Source: VXYL01 sp964348085 (GTDB taxonomy: Bacteria > Pseudomonadota > Gammaproteobacteria > Pseudomonadales > Azotimanducaceae). From it: 64,000 bases of DNA. Made by a program: the position numbers and the translations under genes. Position 1 is the first letter of the stretch; each line of letters starts with the position of its first letter. Below are positions 17,037-25,320 of this stretch, one piece after another. The DNA is taken from positions 29,078 through 93,077 of the forward strand of contig CAYGBI010000003.1 of assembly GCA_964348085.1 (NCBI GenBank), read 5' to 3'. The notes under the pieces are model-generated. The model saw nothing but the letters and a program-made list of their open reading frames with translations. It searched no databases and was not told the DNA's origin.

Positions 17037-17525
17037 TCACTCGTATCTCCCGAATAGCTCGTCGAACTTCTCCGGTGACACGTCCCCGATCAGCTCGTCG
17101 TCGATCAGCATCGTCGGCGCCCGATCACAGGCGCCCAAGCAGACGATCGGCAGCAAGGTAAACCGATCATCCGGCGTAGTTTCACCGAGCTTGATGCCCA
17201 GATATTCCTCTAGGCGCCGCCGCAACCCGTCCGCCCCCATCACATAGCAAGACACGCTGTCGCACACCATCACCACGTGCCGGCCTACCGGCTTGCGGTA
17301 GATCAAGTTGTAGAACGTGGCGATGCTGTCCAAGTTCTCGGCGGACATGCCGAGCAACCGGGCAATGGCGAACAGGCTTTCGTCCGACACCCAGCCTCGG
17401 TGCCGCTGCACGATCATCATGGCGTCGATCGCCGCGGACTTGCGGTCCGGCAGGTGGGCGCACTCCTCCTCGATCTCGGCGATTTCGTCGTCCGAGAGAA
17501 TCTGTATCAACGCGGGTTCGCCCAT
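17037..17525 (-). CDS. nuoE: NADH-quinone oxidoreductase subunit E
   Basis: NuoE is the 24-kDa thioredoxin-fold subunit that carries the 2Fe-2S cluster N1a in the NADH dehydrogenase arm. The 162-residue protein begins MGEPALIQILSDDEIAEIEE; a TTG 6 bp upstream is an alternative start. Residues MMIVQRHRGWVSDESLFAIA fit the N-terminal helical region. The cluster ligands are in VCDSVSCYVMG (C-x4-C) and VCLGACDRAPTM (C-x3-C). The gene begins about 7 bp after the nuoCD stop, consistent with co-transcription. Confidence 0.95.
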   Translation of the reverse strand: MGEPALIQILSDDEIAEIEEECAHLPDRKSAAIDAMMIVQRHRGWVSDESLFAIARLLGMSAENLDSIATFYNLIYRKPVGRHVVMVCDSVSCYVMGADGLRRRLEEYLGIKLGETTPDDRFTLLPIVCLGACDRAPTMLIDDELIGDVSPEKFDELFGRYE

Positions 17526-17532
17526 CGTCAAT

Positions 17533-19305
17533 TCATCGGTCCACGTCCGCCATCACGAAGTCGATGCTGGCGATGATGGCGATCAGATCCGCGACCATGA
17601 AGCCTCGGCTGATCAGCGGAATCTGCTGCAACGCAGGGAACGACGGCGTGCGAATGCGCGTTCGGTACGCCATGGTGCCGCCGTCCGAGATGGAGTAGTA
17701 GGAGTTCCACCCCTTGGTCGCCTCTACCGTGGTCACGGACTCCGATGGGGGAACCACCGGGCCCCAACTCACGTTGAGGAAGTGGTGGATGAGCGTCTCG
17801 ATGTCCTGCATGGTGCGTTCTTTGCGCGGCGGCGTCGTCAACCGATGATCGGACTTGACCGGGCCGGCCGGCATGTTCTCGGCGCATTGGCGCAGGATGC
17901 GCAGGCTTTGGCGAATCTCTTCCACCCGTACCTCGCAGCGGGCGTAGCAGTCCCCGGCTTGCGCGACCGGGATGTCGAAGTCGAACTCGTCGTACATGCT
18001 GTACGGGCGCTTCTTGCGCAGGTCCCACTCGTTGCCCGCGGCGCGCAATGACGGGCCGGTGATGCCCCAGTCCAAACCCTCCGCTTCGGTATAGGCGCCG
18101 ATGCCTTGGGTGCGGCGCTTGAGGATGCGATTCTTCATCGCCATCTTCTCGTAGTGGTCGAGACGCGCCGGCATGTAGTCGCAGAAGTCCAGCACCATCT
18201 TGTCCCAGCCTTCCGGCAAATCCTGCGTGACGCCGCCGATGCGGAACCAGCTCGGATGCATGCGGCCGCCGGTGATCGCCTCGACGATGGAGAACAACCG
18301 CTCGCGGTCGGCGAACATGTAGAAGACCGGCGACATTTGCCCCACGTCCTGGGCGAAGGTGCCGTAGAACAACAGGTGGCTCGCGATGCGAAAGCACTCG
18401 CTGAGCATGACGCGGATCACCTGCGCGCGTTCCGGCACCTCGATACCGGCCATCTTCTCCACGTTCATCACATACGGCAGGTTGTTCATCACGCCGCCCA
18501 GGTAGTCCACCCGGTCGGTATACGGGATGTACGTGTGCCAGCTCTGGCGCTCGGCCATCTTCTCTTGAGCGCGGTGGTGATAGCCGATGTCCGGCACCGC
18601 CTGCACGACCACCTCGCCGTCGAGCTGCAGGGCGATGCGAAACACGCCGTGTACGCTCGGATGGTTGGGGCCCAAGTTGAGGAACATGAAGTCCGTGTGC
18701 TTGGCGTCCCGGCTCATGCCCCACTCTTCCGGCACGAAGCGCAACGCTTCTTGCTGCGCCTTCTGGAACTCCGGCGTCATGGTGAACGGGTCCATCTCGG
18801 TGGCCCGGGCCGGATGCTCCTTGCGCAACGGGTGACCTTCCCACAACGCGGGCGTCAAGATACGGCGCAGGTTGGAGTGACCGTCGAAGCGGATGCCGAA
18901 CATGTCGTAGGCCTCGCGCTCGTACCAATTGGCCACCGGGTAGATGGGTTCGATGGAGTCCACGCTCTCGCCGTCCCGCAGCGCCACCTTGATGCGCAGG
19001 TCGTCGTCCGCCGACAGGGACATCAGGTGATAGAAGACGGTGAACTCCGAAGGCGGCTCGGCACCGCGGCTCCGGCGGGTGCGCTCGTCGATGGCCGAGA
19101 GGTCGAACATGAGTTCGTAGCGCGCCGGCGCATCCTGTTTCAGATAGCGCATCACCGGGCGGATCTTTTCCTTCGGCACCCAAACCGTAGTGACGCCGTC
19201 CACGCAGTCTTGGCGCACGCATTCGTCGCCGAAGTGGGTGGCCAAGTCCGCGGCGATGTGCCGCTCGTCCGTGGTCCCTGCCCCTTGTTCGAGGACTTGG
19301 GCCAT
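17533..19305 (-). CDS. nuoC: NADH-quinone oxidoreductase subunits C/D, fused
   Basis: This 590-residue fusion combines NuoC (residues about 1-170) and NuoD (about 200-590), the quinone-site subunits of the peripheral arm. The fused form is found in Escherichia coli and many other Gammaproteobacteria. NuoC features include PVANWYEREAYDMFGIRFDGH. NuoD features include FLNLGPNHPSVHGVFRIALQ, the quinone-site His-containing DIGYHHRAQEKMAE and the C-terminal SFPALQQIPLISRGFMVADL. The start ATG 19305 follows a 101-bp spacer after nuoB that contains a repeat also seen upstream of rsmF. Confidence 0.97.
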   Translation of the reverse strand: MAQVLEQGAGTTDERHIAADLATHFGDECVRQDCVDGVTTVWVPKEKIRPVMRYLKQDAPARYELMFDLSAIDERTRRSRGAEPPSEFTVFYHLMSLSADDDLRIKVALRDGESVDSIEPIYPVANWYEREAYDMFGIRFDGHSNLRRILTPALWEGHPLRKEHPARATEMDPFTMTPEFQKAQQEALRFVPEEWGMSRDAKHTDFMFLNLGPNHPSVHGVFRIALQLDGEVVVQAVPDIGYHHRAQEKMAERQSWHTYIPYTDRVDYLGGVMNNLPYVMNVEKMAGIEVPERAQVIRVMLSECFRIASHLLFYGTFAQDVGQMSPVFYMFADRERLFSIVEAITGGRMHPSWFRIGGVTQDLPEGWDKMVLDFCDYMPARLDHYEKMAMKNRILKRRTQGIGAYTEAEGLDWGITGPSLRAAGNEWDLRKKRPYSMYDEFDFDIPVAQAGDCYARCEVRVEEIRQSLRILRQCAENMPAGPVKSDHRLTTPPRKERTMQDIETLIHHFLNVSWGPVVPPSESVTTVEATKGWNSYYSISDGGTMAYRTRIRTPSFPALQQIPLISRGFMVADLIAIIASIDFVMADVDR

Positions 19306-19360
19306 CTAGTGCCCTCTCCGCTTGACTTCTTTTGTCGCAGCGAGTCGCCCCTCGGGTTGC

Positions 19361-19410
19361 CGTGCCGAGCGAGCCTTGAAAGTCGAGAAATCAGCCAGAC
19401 AGGACACTAG
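19361..19410. repeat. Dispersed intergenic element, copy A
   Basis: A 50-bp stretch in the nuoB-nuoCD spacer aligns without gaps to 33351-33400 at 37 of 50 positions by hand. The shared core is CGAGAAATCA, followed by AGACAGG. Both copies lie just upstream, on the same strand, of a minus-strand gene (nuoCD here). The function is unknown. Confidence 0.4.
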
Positions 19411-20120
19411 GTGCGCTTCTTGCCGAGCAAATCCGCCGACAACGGCGCGTCGCCGACCGTCGTCGGCTCGGCCAAGTGGGTGGCTCGCATACGCTCCGGG
19501 GTATGCAGGTCGCGTTGGCTGGGGATATAGCGATCACGACGTGGGCCGGAGTCGTCCGCCTTGGTCACGCTGCCGTCTTCGCCGATCAACCAAGACAGCG
19601 GGCGGGGGGTGTTCTTAACGGCTTCCTGCAGCAACGTCAGACCTTGCATGAACGCCTCCGGTCGTGGCGGACAGCCGGGCACGTAGACGTCCACCGGCAG
19701 GAACTTGTCCGCGCCTTGCACCACGCTGTAGACGTCGAACATACCGCCGGAGTTGGCGCAGGAACCCATGGAGATCACCCAACGCGGCTCCAACAGTTGC
19801 TCGTAGAGGTGTTGCAGCACGGGCGCCATCTTGCGGAACACGGTGCCGGAGATCACGATGAGGTCCGCTTGCCTCGGCGTGGCGCGAATCACCTCCGCAC
19901 CGAAGCGGGAAAGATCATGGCGAGAGGTGAATGAAGTCGCCATCTCCACGTAGCAGCAGGAGAGACCGAAGTTGAACGGCCATATGGAGTTGGCCCGGCC
20001 CCAAGCCACCAAGTCTTCGAGCCTCGCAGTGAGAAAGCTCTTGCCTGCCTCCTCGTTGTAGGCGTCCTCCACCGCGCCCATGGGGGCGTCCGGTTCCGCT
20101 TTGACGAGCCGCCACTGCAT
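19407..20120 (-). CDS. nuoB: NADH-quinone oxidoreductase subunit B
   Basis: NuoB carries the 4Fe-4S cluster N2, the last electron carrier before ubiquinone. The 237-residue protein has the conserved NFGLSCCYVEMATSFTSRHD (adjacent Cys pair), then ISMGSCANSGGMFDVYSVV and VYVPGCPPRPEAFMQGL, which provide the remaining two cluster cysteines. It is longer than a minimal NuoB because of a C-terminal tail (about residues 180-237, TPRPLSWLIGEDGSVTKADD onward) with no recognised motif. It starts 3 bp after the nuoA stop. Confidence 0.96.
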   Translation of the reverse strand: MQWRLVKAEPDAPMGAVEDAYNEEAGKSFLTARLEDLVAWGRANSIWPFNFGLSCCYVEMATSFTSRHDLSRFGAEVIRATPRQADLIVISGTVFRKMAPVLQHLYEQLLEPRWVISMGSCANSGGMFDVYSVVQGADKFLPVDVYVPGCPPRPEAFMQGLTLLQEAVKNTPRPLSWLIGEDGSVTKADDSGPRRDRYIPSQRDLHTPERMRATHLAEPTTVGDAPLSADLLGKKRT

Positions 20121-20123
20121 CGG

Positions 20124-20588
20124 CTAGACCTGCGCCACGGCTTCGCGTTGAACATTGGCGCGGGCGTAGCGTCCCGGCCCCGGCGCTCGCCGCTTCAAGC
20201 CCCAGTCCAATGCGCCGCTACGCCACTCGTAGAAGAGCGCCGCCAGAAGAATGAGGATGAATATCGACGCGCCGATATAGCCCCGCCAGCCTACGTCCAA
20301 AAAAGCCACGGCCCACGCGATGATGAAGATCGTCTCCAAGTCGAAGATGACGAAAAACACGGCGATCAAGTAGAACTCGACGGAGAGCCGCATCTCCTCG
20401 GCATCGCCCACCGGAACGATCCCGGACTCGAACGGCAACGTGCGCGCGCCGCCATGCCGGGCCTTGGCGCCGACGAACCAAGCCGCCAACAGCGCGATGC
20501 CGATGACCGCCCCGACGGCGAGCACGAACAACAGCAATGGGAGCATGTCGGGAGCGGCGTTAGCCACACCAGCCTCGGACACTGTCAA
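20124..20588 (-). CDS. nuoA: NADH-quinone oxidoreductase subunit A
   Basis: NuoA is a small membrane subunit of complex I at the junction with the peripheral arm. The 154-residue protein has three hydrophobic segments: LLLFVLAVGAVIGIALLAAW, FYLIAVFFVIFDLETIFIIAW (split as FYLIAVFFVIFD and LETIFIIAW) and IGASIFILILLAALFYEW. The conserved loop is PFESGIVPVGDAEEMRLSVE, and the motif FDLE is present. The start codon appears to be TTG at 20588, with GTG 20582 as an alternative. It is the first gene of the nuo operon, and its promoter should lie in the 20589-21296 interval. Confidence 0.94.
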   Translation of the reverse strand: MTVSEAGVANAAPDMLPLLLFVLAVGAVIGIALLAAWFVGAKARHGGARTLPFESGIVPVGDAEEMRLSVEFYLIAVFFVIFDLETIFIIAWAVAFLDVGWRGYIGASIFILILLAALFYEWRSGALDWGLKRRAPGPGRYARANVQREAVAQV

Positions 20589-21296
20589 GCCCCTGAATCA
20601 GGATGCATCAAACCGGCCACGCTTAACCGCCCAGCCGGTGCCCCTAGCGCATCCGCGAGGGGCGAAACCGCGACAAACATACAGCGACAGGCCGCTTCGA
20701 GCAAGCGGAATCGGCACCGGGAAAGCGTACTTGGCAGTGTCCATGTTTCAACCTTACTGGTTTTGGATGCGTTCGTTTGCATCGGAGATCAGTGGGTTGC
20801 CGGTGGTCGTCGCCAAGCGCCGACTGGCGACGCCGTTCCGGTCGAGGGCGCGCGATCACGACGAGGCGGCCGCAAGCCGCATGGCTTGGCTGACGGGGTT
20901 CTTCTCCGGTATCACCTCACCGACAAACTTCGCCATGCCGCGAGGGTCGATGGCGGAACCGGATCGCGCACGGTCAAGAGCCGCTCCCGGTGCCGGTTCA
21001 GTTTCAGCAACTCGTAACTCGACTTGCACACTTGGGCGAGCACCACCAAGCGCTCTTCCGGTGACAGCGAACGGGCAAACGCCACCTCGTCCGTCAAGCT
21101 GTGGCGAGACCTGTCCAAGGACGGCGACAGCGCGCCGCCTAGCACCCCGTGCTGAATGTCGTGCGGCATTGAACGGCCTCGGCATCGTTGCTCTCGGTCG
21201 CATATTGCCCGTTGTGCTCCCTCTTCTCGACTGCCGGGCGGGCGCCTGACCGTTCACGATGCGACGCGGACTCCCACCACGGGATGGCGGCCGACA
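20589..21296. other. Intergenic region upstream of nuoA
   Basis: About 700 bp separate nuoA from the end of rnr. The only reading frame with protein-like composition is the 85-codon minus-strand frame at 20912-21169. The rest shows short competing frames. A second minus-strand frame (start near 20934) ends at a TGA at 20856-20858 and, read past that, continues to a TAA at about 20755; it could be a broken gene. The nuo promoter is expected here, but no confident -10/-35 pair was found. Confidence 0.45.
20912..21169 (-). CDS. Small hypothetical protein
   Basis: An 85-residue frame begins MPHDIQHGVLGGAL. Its centre, FARSLSPEERLVVLAQVC, followed by KSSYELLKLNRHRERLL, reads as two amphipathic helices and resembles the SPEERL-type helical segments found in many small antitoxin-like or regulatory proteins. 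There is no membrane segment. It is on the same strand as nuoA. It might be a remnant of a longer gene, because protein-like sequence continues in another frame just after its stop. Not recognised. Confidence 0.4.
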   Translation of the reverse strand: MPHDIQHGVLGGALSPSLDRSRHSLTDEVAFARSLSPEERLVVLAQVCKSSYELLKLNRHRERLLTVRDPVPPSTLAAWRSLSVR

Positions 21297-23429
21297 TCAC
21301 CGCCGCACACGCCGTCGCCGTTTGGCTGGCCGGCCCGCCAAGGCGAGGTCGATGCGACCGGTGGCGACCGACACGTCCTCGACGACCACCTCTACCCGAT
21401 CGGCCAAGTCGAACCGGTCGCCCGAGCGGGTCGCCACTAGGCTCATTCGCTCCGGCACATATTCGTAGTAGTCCCGTCCGAGCTTGGAAACATGCACCAA
21501 TCCCTGCACGAACAGGCCGTCGAGTTCGACGAATAGGCCGAAGCCGGTCACCGCGGCCACGGTACCGCCGAATGTCTCGCCGATGCGCGGCGCCAACAAT
21601 GCGCACTTGAGCCAGCCAGCGACGGCGCGCTCGACGTCTTCCGCTCGGCGTTCGGTCATGGAGATGTGGGTGGCGGCGAGGGTCAGTTCGTCGTTGGGAA
21701 TCGCTTCGCCTTTGATCAGGCGAAGCACCAGCAAGTCCGCGTAGCGCCGGATTGGCGACGTGAAGTGCGCATAGGCAGGCAGCGCGAGGCCGAAGTGTCC
21801 CAAGCGCCTAGGCTCGTAGCGCGCTTGGCTGAGCGAGCGCAGGACGATGGTCTCCCACATCCACCGCGGCCAAGACGACTTCGCCATCGCTCGTTGGCAA
21901 ACATCGGCCAACGCTTTGGGTGTCAGCGGGGCATCCGGCAGACGTTCGCCGACGACCGCGAGGGTCGCCGAAAGCTGTTCGAGTTTCTCCACCGTCGGCT
22001 TTTCGTGGACGCGATACACCGGTTGCTGGCCGCGCTTCTCAAGGTAGCGGGCGGCGGCCACGTTGGCGGCGATCATCGCCTCTTCGATCAACCGGTGGGC
22101 ATCGTTGCGAACGATAGGCTCGACACCCACCGGGTGCCCATCCTGCAATACGACACGGGTCTCGCGGGTATCGAAATCCAAGGCGCCCCGCTCGTCCCGA
22201 CGCGCGCGCAAGCGTTGGTAGACCTTGTGCAAGGCCTTGAGCGAGGCCGCCACTTCGGTGCCTTTCGCCCCGCCCGCCAAGCCCGCCCCGCCGCCTTGCA
22301 GAAAAGCGTCGACTTCGTCGTAGGTCAGGCGAGCGTGGGAGTGGATCACCGCCTCGTAGAACTCGTAGCGCGACACCCTGCCCTGAGCGGACACGCGCAG
22401 GTCGCAGACCACGGCGAGCCGTTCTTGGTTCGGGAGCAGCGAACAAATGCCGTTGGACAACGCCTCGGGCAGCATCGGCACCACGCGGTCCGGCAGATAC
22501 AGGGAGTTGCCGCGCTCGCGCGCATCCCGGTCGAGCACCGAACCGGAAGTGACGTAGTGGGCGACATCGGCGATGGCGACGACTAGCCGCCAACCGCCTC
22601 GGCGCACGGGTTCGGCGAACACGGCGTCGTCGAAATCCCGCGCGTCGGCCCCGTCGATGGTCACCAACGGCATGCGCCGAAGATCGCGGCGGCCGGCGCG
22701 GGCGTTGGCGGAGACCGTGGCCGGGATGACGAGTTCGCCCGGGTCGAACGACCAATCGCAAGGCACCCGATGCGCCGCCAAGCATGTTTGCGCGGCCAAG
22801 GCGGCTTGGTCCGGGGCCTCGACCGCGCGCACGACCCGGCCTACGGCGCCAGTCGGCGAGACGGCGGTGACACGCACTTCGACCACGTCGCCGGGCCGAG
22901 CACTCGGCGATTCGACGAGGTCGATGCGCCCGGTAAGGCCGAGATCGAACGACTCGACGAACCATGATCGAGCCGACGCCACGAGTAAGCCGAACACCGG
23001 TTCCGGCGACGGCGACACGACTTGCGCGATCACCGCTTGCTTGCCTTGCGAGACCGCGAGCACCCGATCGCCGGCGCGCAAGCCGCTGCGGTCGATCTCA
23101 AGCAGCCGCCCGTCATCGGTCCGCAGCCGCAGTTCACGGCCGTCGCGGACGATCTCGCCAACGCTACGCTCCCCGCTGGCGAGCTGATAGACGCCGTTGC
23201 GCGAGCGAAGGAGTTCGCCGCCATCGAGCAGGGTGTCCATCAGGCGCCGGAACATCCGCGACTCTTGGCCGCGCCGAAGCGCGAAGTGGTCGACTAGCAC
23301 CGACCAAGAGGAAGGCCCGAGTTCGGCGAGCGCCTTGCGGATTTGCGTCGCGCCGACCGCTGCTTTTACGCCGCTCGCCGGACGACGCTTGTAGACAGCG
23401 CGCGTCGCTGGTCGTTTCCGTGTTGCCAA
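21297..23429 (-). CDS. rnr: Ribonuclease R (RNB family 3'-5' exoribonuclease)
   Basis: RNase R degrades structured RNA from the 3' end and takes part in mRNA, rRNA and tmRNA-linked decay. The 710-residue protein has an N-terminal winged-helix region (ALAELGPSSWSVLVDHFALR), cold-shock domains, and the RNB catalytic centre VTIDGADARDFDDAVFAEP (about residues 255-273) with its metal-binding aspartates. LYLPDRVVPMLPEALSNGIC and YAHFTSPIRRYADLLVLR are also present. A C-terminal S1 domain (GTVAAVTGFGLFVELDGLFV) ends in a basic tail (AGRPAKRRRRVRR). The start reads as TTG 23429, which is weakly supported. It is shorter than Escherichia coli RNase R (813). Confidence 0.93.
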   Translation of the reverse strand: MATRKRPATRAVYKRRPASGVKAAVGATQIRKALAELGPSSWSVLVDHFALRRGQESRMFRRLMDTLLDGGELLRSRNGVYQLASGERSVGEIVRDGRELRLRTDDGRLLEIDRSGLRAGDRVLAVSQGKQAVIAQVVSPSPEPVFGLLVASARSWFVESFDLGLTGRIDLVESPSARPGDVVEVRVTAVSPTGAVGRVVRAVEAPDQAALAAQTCLAAHRVPCDWSFDPGELVIPATVSANARAGRRDLRRMPLVTIDGADARDFDDAVFAEPVRRGGWRLVVAIADVAHYVTSGSVLDRDARERGNSLYLPDRVVPMLPEALSNGICSLLPNQERLAVVCDLRVSAQGRVSRYEFYEAVIHSHARLTYDEVDAFLQGGGAGLAGGAKGTEVAASLKALHKVYQRLRARRDERGALDFDTRETRVVLQDGHPVGVEPIVRNDAHRLIEEAMIAANVAAARYLEKRGQQPVYRVHEKPTVEKLEQLSATLAVVGERLPDAPLTPKALADVCQRAMAKSSWPRWMWETIVLRSLSQARYEPRRLGHFGLALPAYAHFTSPIRRYADLLVLRLIKGEAIPNDELTLAATHISMTERRAEDVERAVAGWLKCALLAPRIGETFGGTVAAVTGFGLFVELDGLFVQGLVHVSKLGRDYYEYVPERMSLVATRSGDRFDLADRVEVVVEDVSVATGRIDLALAGRPAKRRRRVRR

Positions 23430-23721
23430 ATGCGAGGCGACTTCCGAGCCTTAGGGCGCTTAAGCCCGTCGAGTGATAGACCGCATCAGTTTAACCTGCT
23501 CCGCCGTTCGCCATTGCCCGGCCAAAACTCGCGCCAGCGGCGCACCGGACGCTCGGCTGGTGGCATGAGCGTTTGTTCCAAATCAGTCGGGGAGCCAGTT
23601 CGGCCCGCAGCGTTTGCGATCATCACCCTCGGCGCAGTCGCGCCCACCGGCGCTCGGGCTCGCTTGGCGTTGGGACATCTAGCCTTTGACGCCGGCACAC
23701 CGCGTGTCTCACACTTGCCCT

Positions 23722-24369
23722 ATGTCCTTGGAACACATTGAACTCGATGCGCCGGACCCGGCCGGCACGGTGGTTTGGCTGCACGGTTTGGGCGCGGACG
23801 GACACGATTTCGAGCCGATCGCGCCGATGCTCGAACTCGCCACGCCGGTGCGTTTCGTCTTTCCCCACGCGCCGGAACGCCCGGTCACCATCAACGGTGG
23901 CGCGGTGATGCGCGCTTGGTACGACATCGACCCTCGGGCGCCGCTCGCCGGGGCCGATGACATCCGCGCCTCGGCGTCCGCAGTCGAGGAGCTCGTACGC
24001 GGCGAAGAAGCGCGCGGCATCCCGCGCTCGAAGATCGTGCTCGCCGGTTTTTCGCAAGGCGGCGTGATCGCGTTGCACTTGGCCTTGCGCTCCGAAACGC
24101 GCTTCGCCGGCGTCATGGCGCTTTCGACCTATGTACACGACCCCGAGCGCTTGGGCGACGAAGTGAGCTTCGCCAGCATAGATACGCCGATTCTCATGGC
24201 GCACGGGCAAATGGATCCGATGATTCCCATTGGCCGCGCCATCATCTCCCGCGAAGCGCTCACCGGCCTTGGCTACCAAGTAGAATGGCGGGAATACGGC
24301 ATGGGGCACCAAGTCTGCCCCGAAGAAATCGCCGACATCGGCAAGTGGCTCCGGGCCCGCTACGCATGA
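23722..24369 (+). CDS. Carboxylesterase / phospholipase-type alpha/beta hydrolase
   Basis: This 215-residue serine hydrolase resembles the small esterase family that includes Pseudomonas EstB. From ATG 23722 (MSLEHIELDAPD) it shows VVWLHGLGADGHDF (oxyanion-hole region), the nucleophile GFSQGG (about residues 113-118), the acid in MAHGQMDPMIP and the histidine in MGHQVCPEEI. There is no signal peptide, so it is cytoplasmic. Length and motifs fit the family well. It opens a run of overlapping genes: its stop overlaps the argC start by 4 bp. Confidence 0.88.
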   Translation: MSLEHIELDAPDPAGTVVWLHGLGADGHDFEPIAPMLELATPVRFVFPHAPERPVTINGGAVMRAWYDIDPRAPLAGADDIRASASAVEELVRGEEARGIPRSKIVLAGFSQGGVIALHLALRSETRFAGVMALSTYVHDPERLGDEVSFASIDTPILMAHGQMDPMIPIGRAIISREALTGLGYQVEWREYGMGHQVCPEEIADIGKWLRARYA

Positions 24370-25304
24370 CTTCTCATACTGTTTTCATCGATGGTCAGGC
24401 GGGCACGACGGGCCTCGAACTCGCAGCCAGGCTCGATCGGCATCCGGCCATCGAGGTGATCGCCATCGAGGATCGCTGGCGCAAAGACCCCGAGCGCCGG
24501 CAGGCGCTTTTCGCCGAAGCCGACGTAGTGGCGCTTTGCCTGCCCGACGACGCGGCGAGGTGCGCCGTCGCGCTCGCCCCGGAAACGCGGTTCTTGGACG
24601 CCAGCACCGCACATCGACTCGCGGACGGTTGGACCTACGGCCTGCCGGAACTAACGCCGGGGCAACGCCAGCGCATCCGCACCGCGCCGCGGGTGGCGAA
24701 TCCCGGCTGCTACCCCACCGGCTTCGTGCTCGGCATCCGCCCGCTGATCGACGCCGGCGTGCTCGGCGCGGACGTCCCGCTGCGCACGCACGCGCTCTCC
24801 GGCTACTCCGGCGGCGGCAAGGGCATGATCGCCAAGTATCGGGCCTGCGACCAACCGGCGTGGCAAGCCCGTCCCTACGCGCTCGACTTGCAGCATAAGC
24901 ACGTGCCGGAGATGCGCGCCTTCTCCGGCACCTTGGCGGCGCCCCTCTTCTCACCCGCCGTCGGCCACTACTACAGCGGCATGGTGGTGCAAGTGGGGCT
25001 GTTCACCAGCGAACTCGAAGCCGGGGCCACGGCGCGGGACGTCCACCAGACACTCGCGGAACGCTACCGCGACGAGGCGTTCGTTCACGTCCACCCCTTC
25101 CCGACCCCTGCCGATGCGGTCCGCGATGGCTTCCTCTCGCCGACCGAGCGCAACGGCACCAACCACCTCGACTTGATGGTGTTCGGCAATCGCGAGCAAG
25201 TGCAAATCGTGAGCCGATACGACAATCTCGGCAAGGGCGCGTCCGGCGCCGCCGTACAGAACCTCAATCTAATGCTCGGTTTGACGGAGACAACGGGACT
25301 TTGA
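24366..25304 (+). CDS. argC: N-acetyl-gamma-glutamyl-phosphate reductase, type 2
   Basis: ArgC reduces N-acetylglutamyl phosphate to the semialdehyde in arginine biosynthesis, using NADPH. The 312-residue protein starts at ATG 24366 inside an ATGA overlap. FIDGQAGTTGLELAARL is the cofactor-binding N-terminus, and NPGCYPTGFVLGIRPLI holds the catalytic cysteine (about residue 117). SGYSGGGKGMIAKY and HKHVPEMR match the type 2 (short) form rather than the Escherichia coli type. No other arg gene lies nearby. Confidence 0.95.
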   Translation: MTSHTVFIDGQAGTTGLELAARLDRHPAIEVIAIEDRWRKDPERRQALFAEADVVALCLPDDAARCAVALAPETRFLDASTAHRLADGWTYGLPELTPGQRQRIRTAPRVANPGCYPTGFVLGIRPLIDAGVLGADVPLRTHALSGYSGGGKGMIAKYRACDQPAWQARPYALDLQHKHVPEMRAFSGTLAAPLFSPAVGHYYSGMVVQVGLFTSELEAGATARDVHQTLAERYRDEAFVHVHPFPTPADAVRDGFLSPTERNGTNHLDLMVFGNREQVQIVSRYDNLGKGASGAAVQNLNLMLGLTETTGL

Positions 25305-25320
25305 CACTCGTGCGATACAC

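Noticed and set aside
18106..19410. A 434-codon plus-strand frame opposite nuoCD
   Set aside because: It mirrors the nuoCD codons in another frame, shows no family motifs and is His/Val/Leu-rich. It is a shadow.
20755..20934. A frame with an in-frame TGA that could encode a selenoprotein
   Set aside because: The sel cassette makes this tempting, but the frame shows no CxxU or UxxC context, no homology and no evident SECIS hairpin after the TGA. The stop is more likely real.
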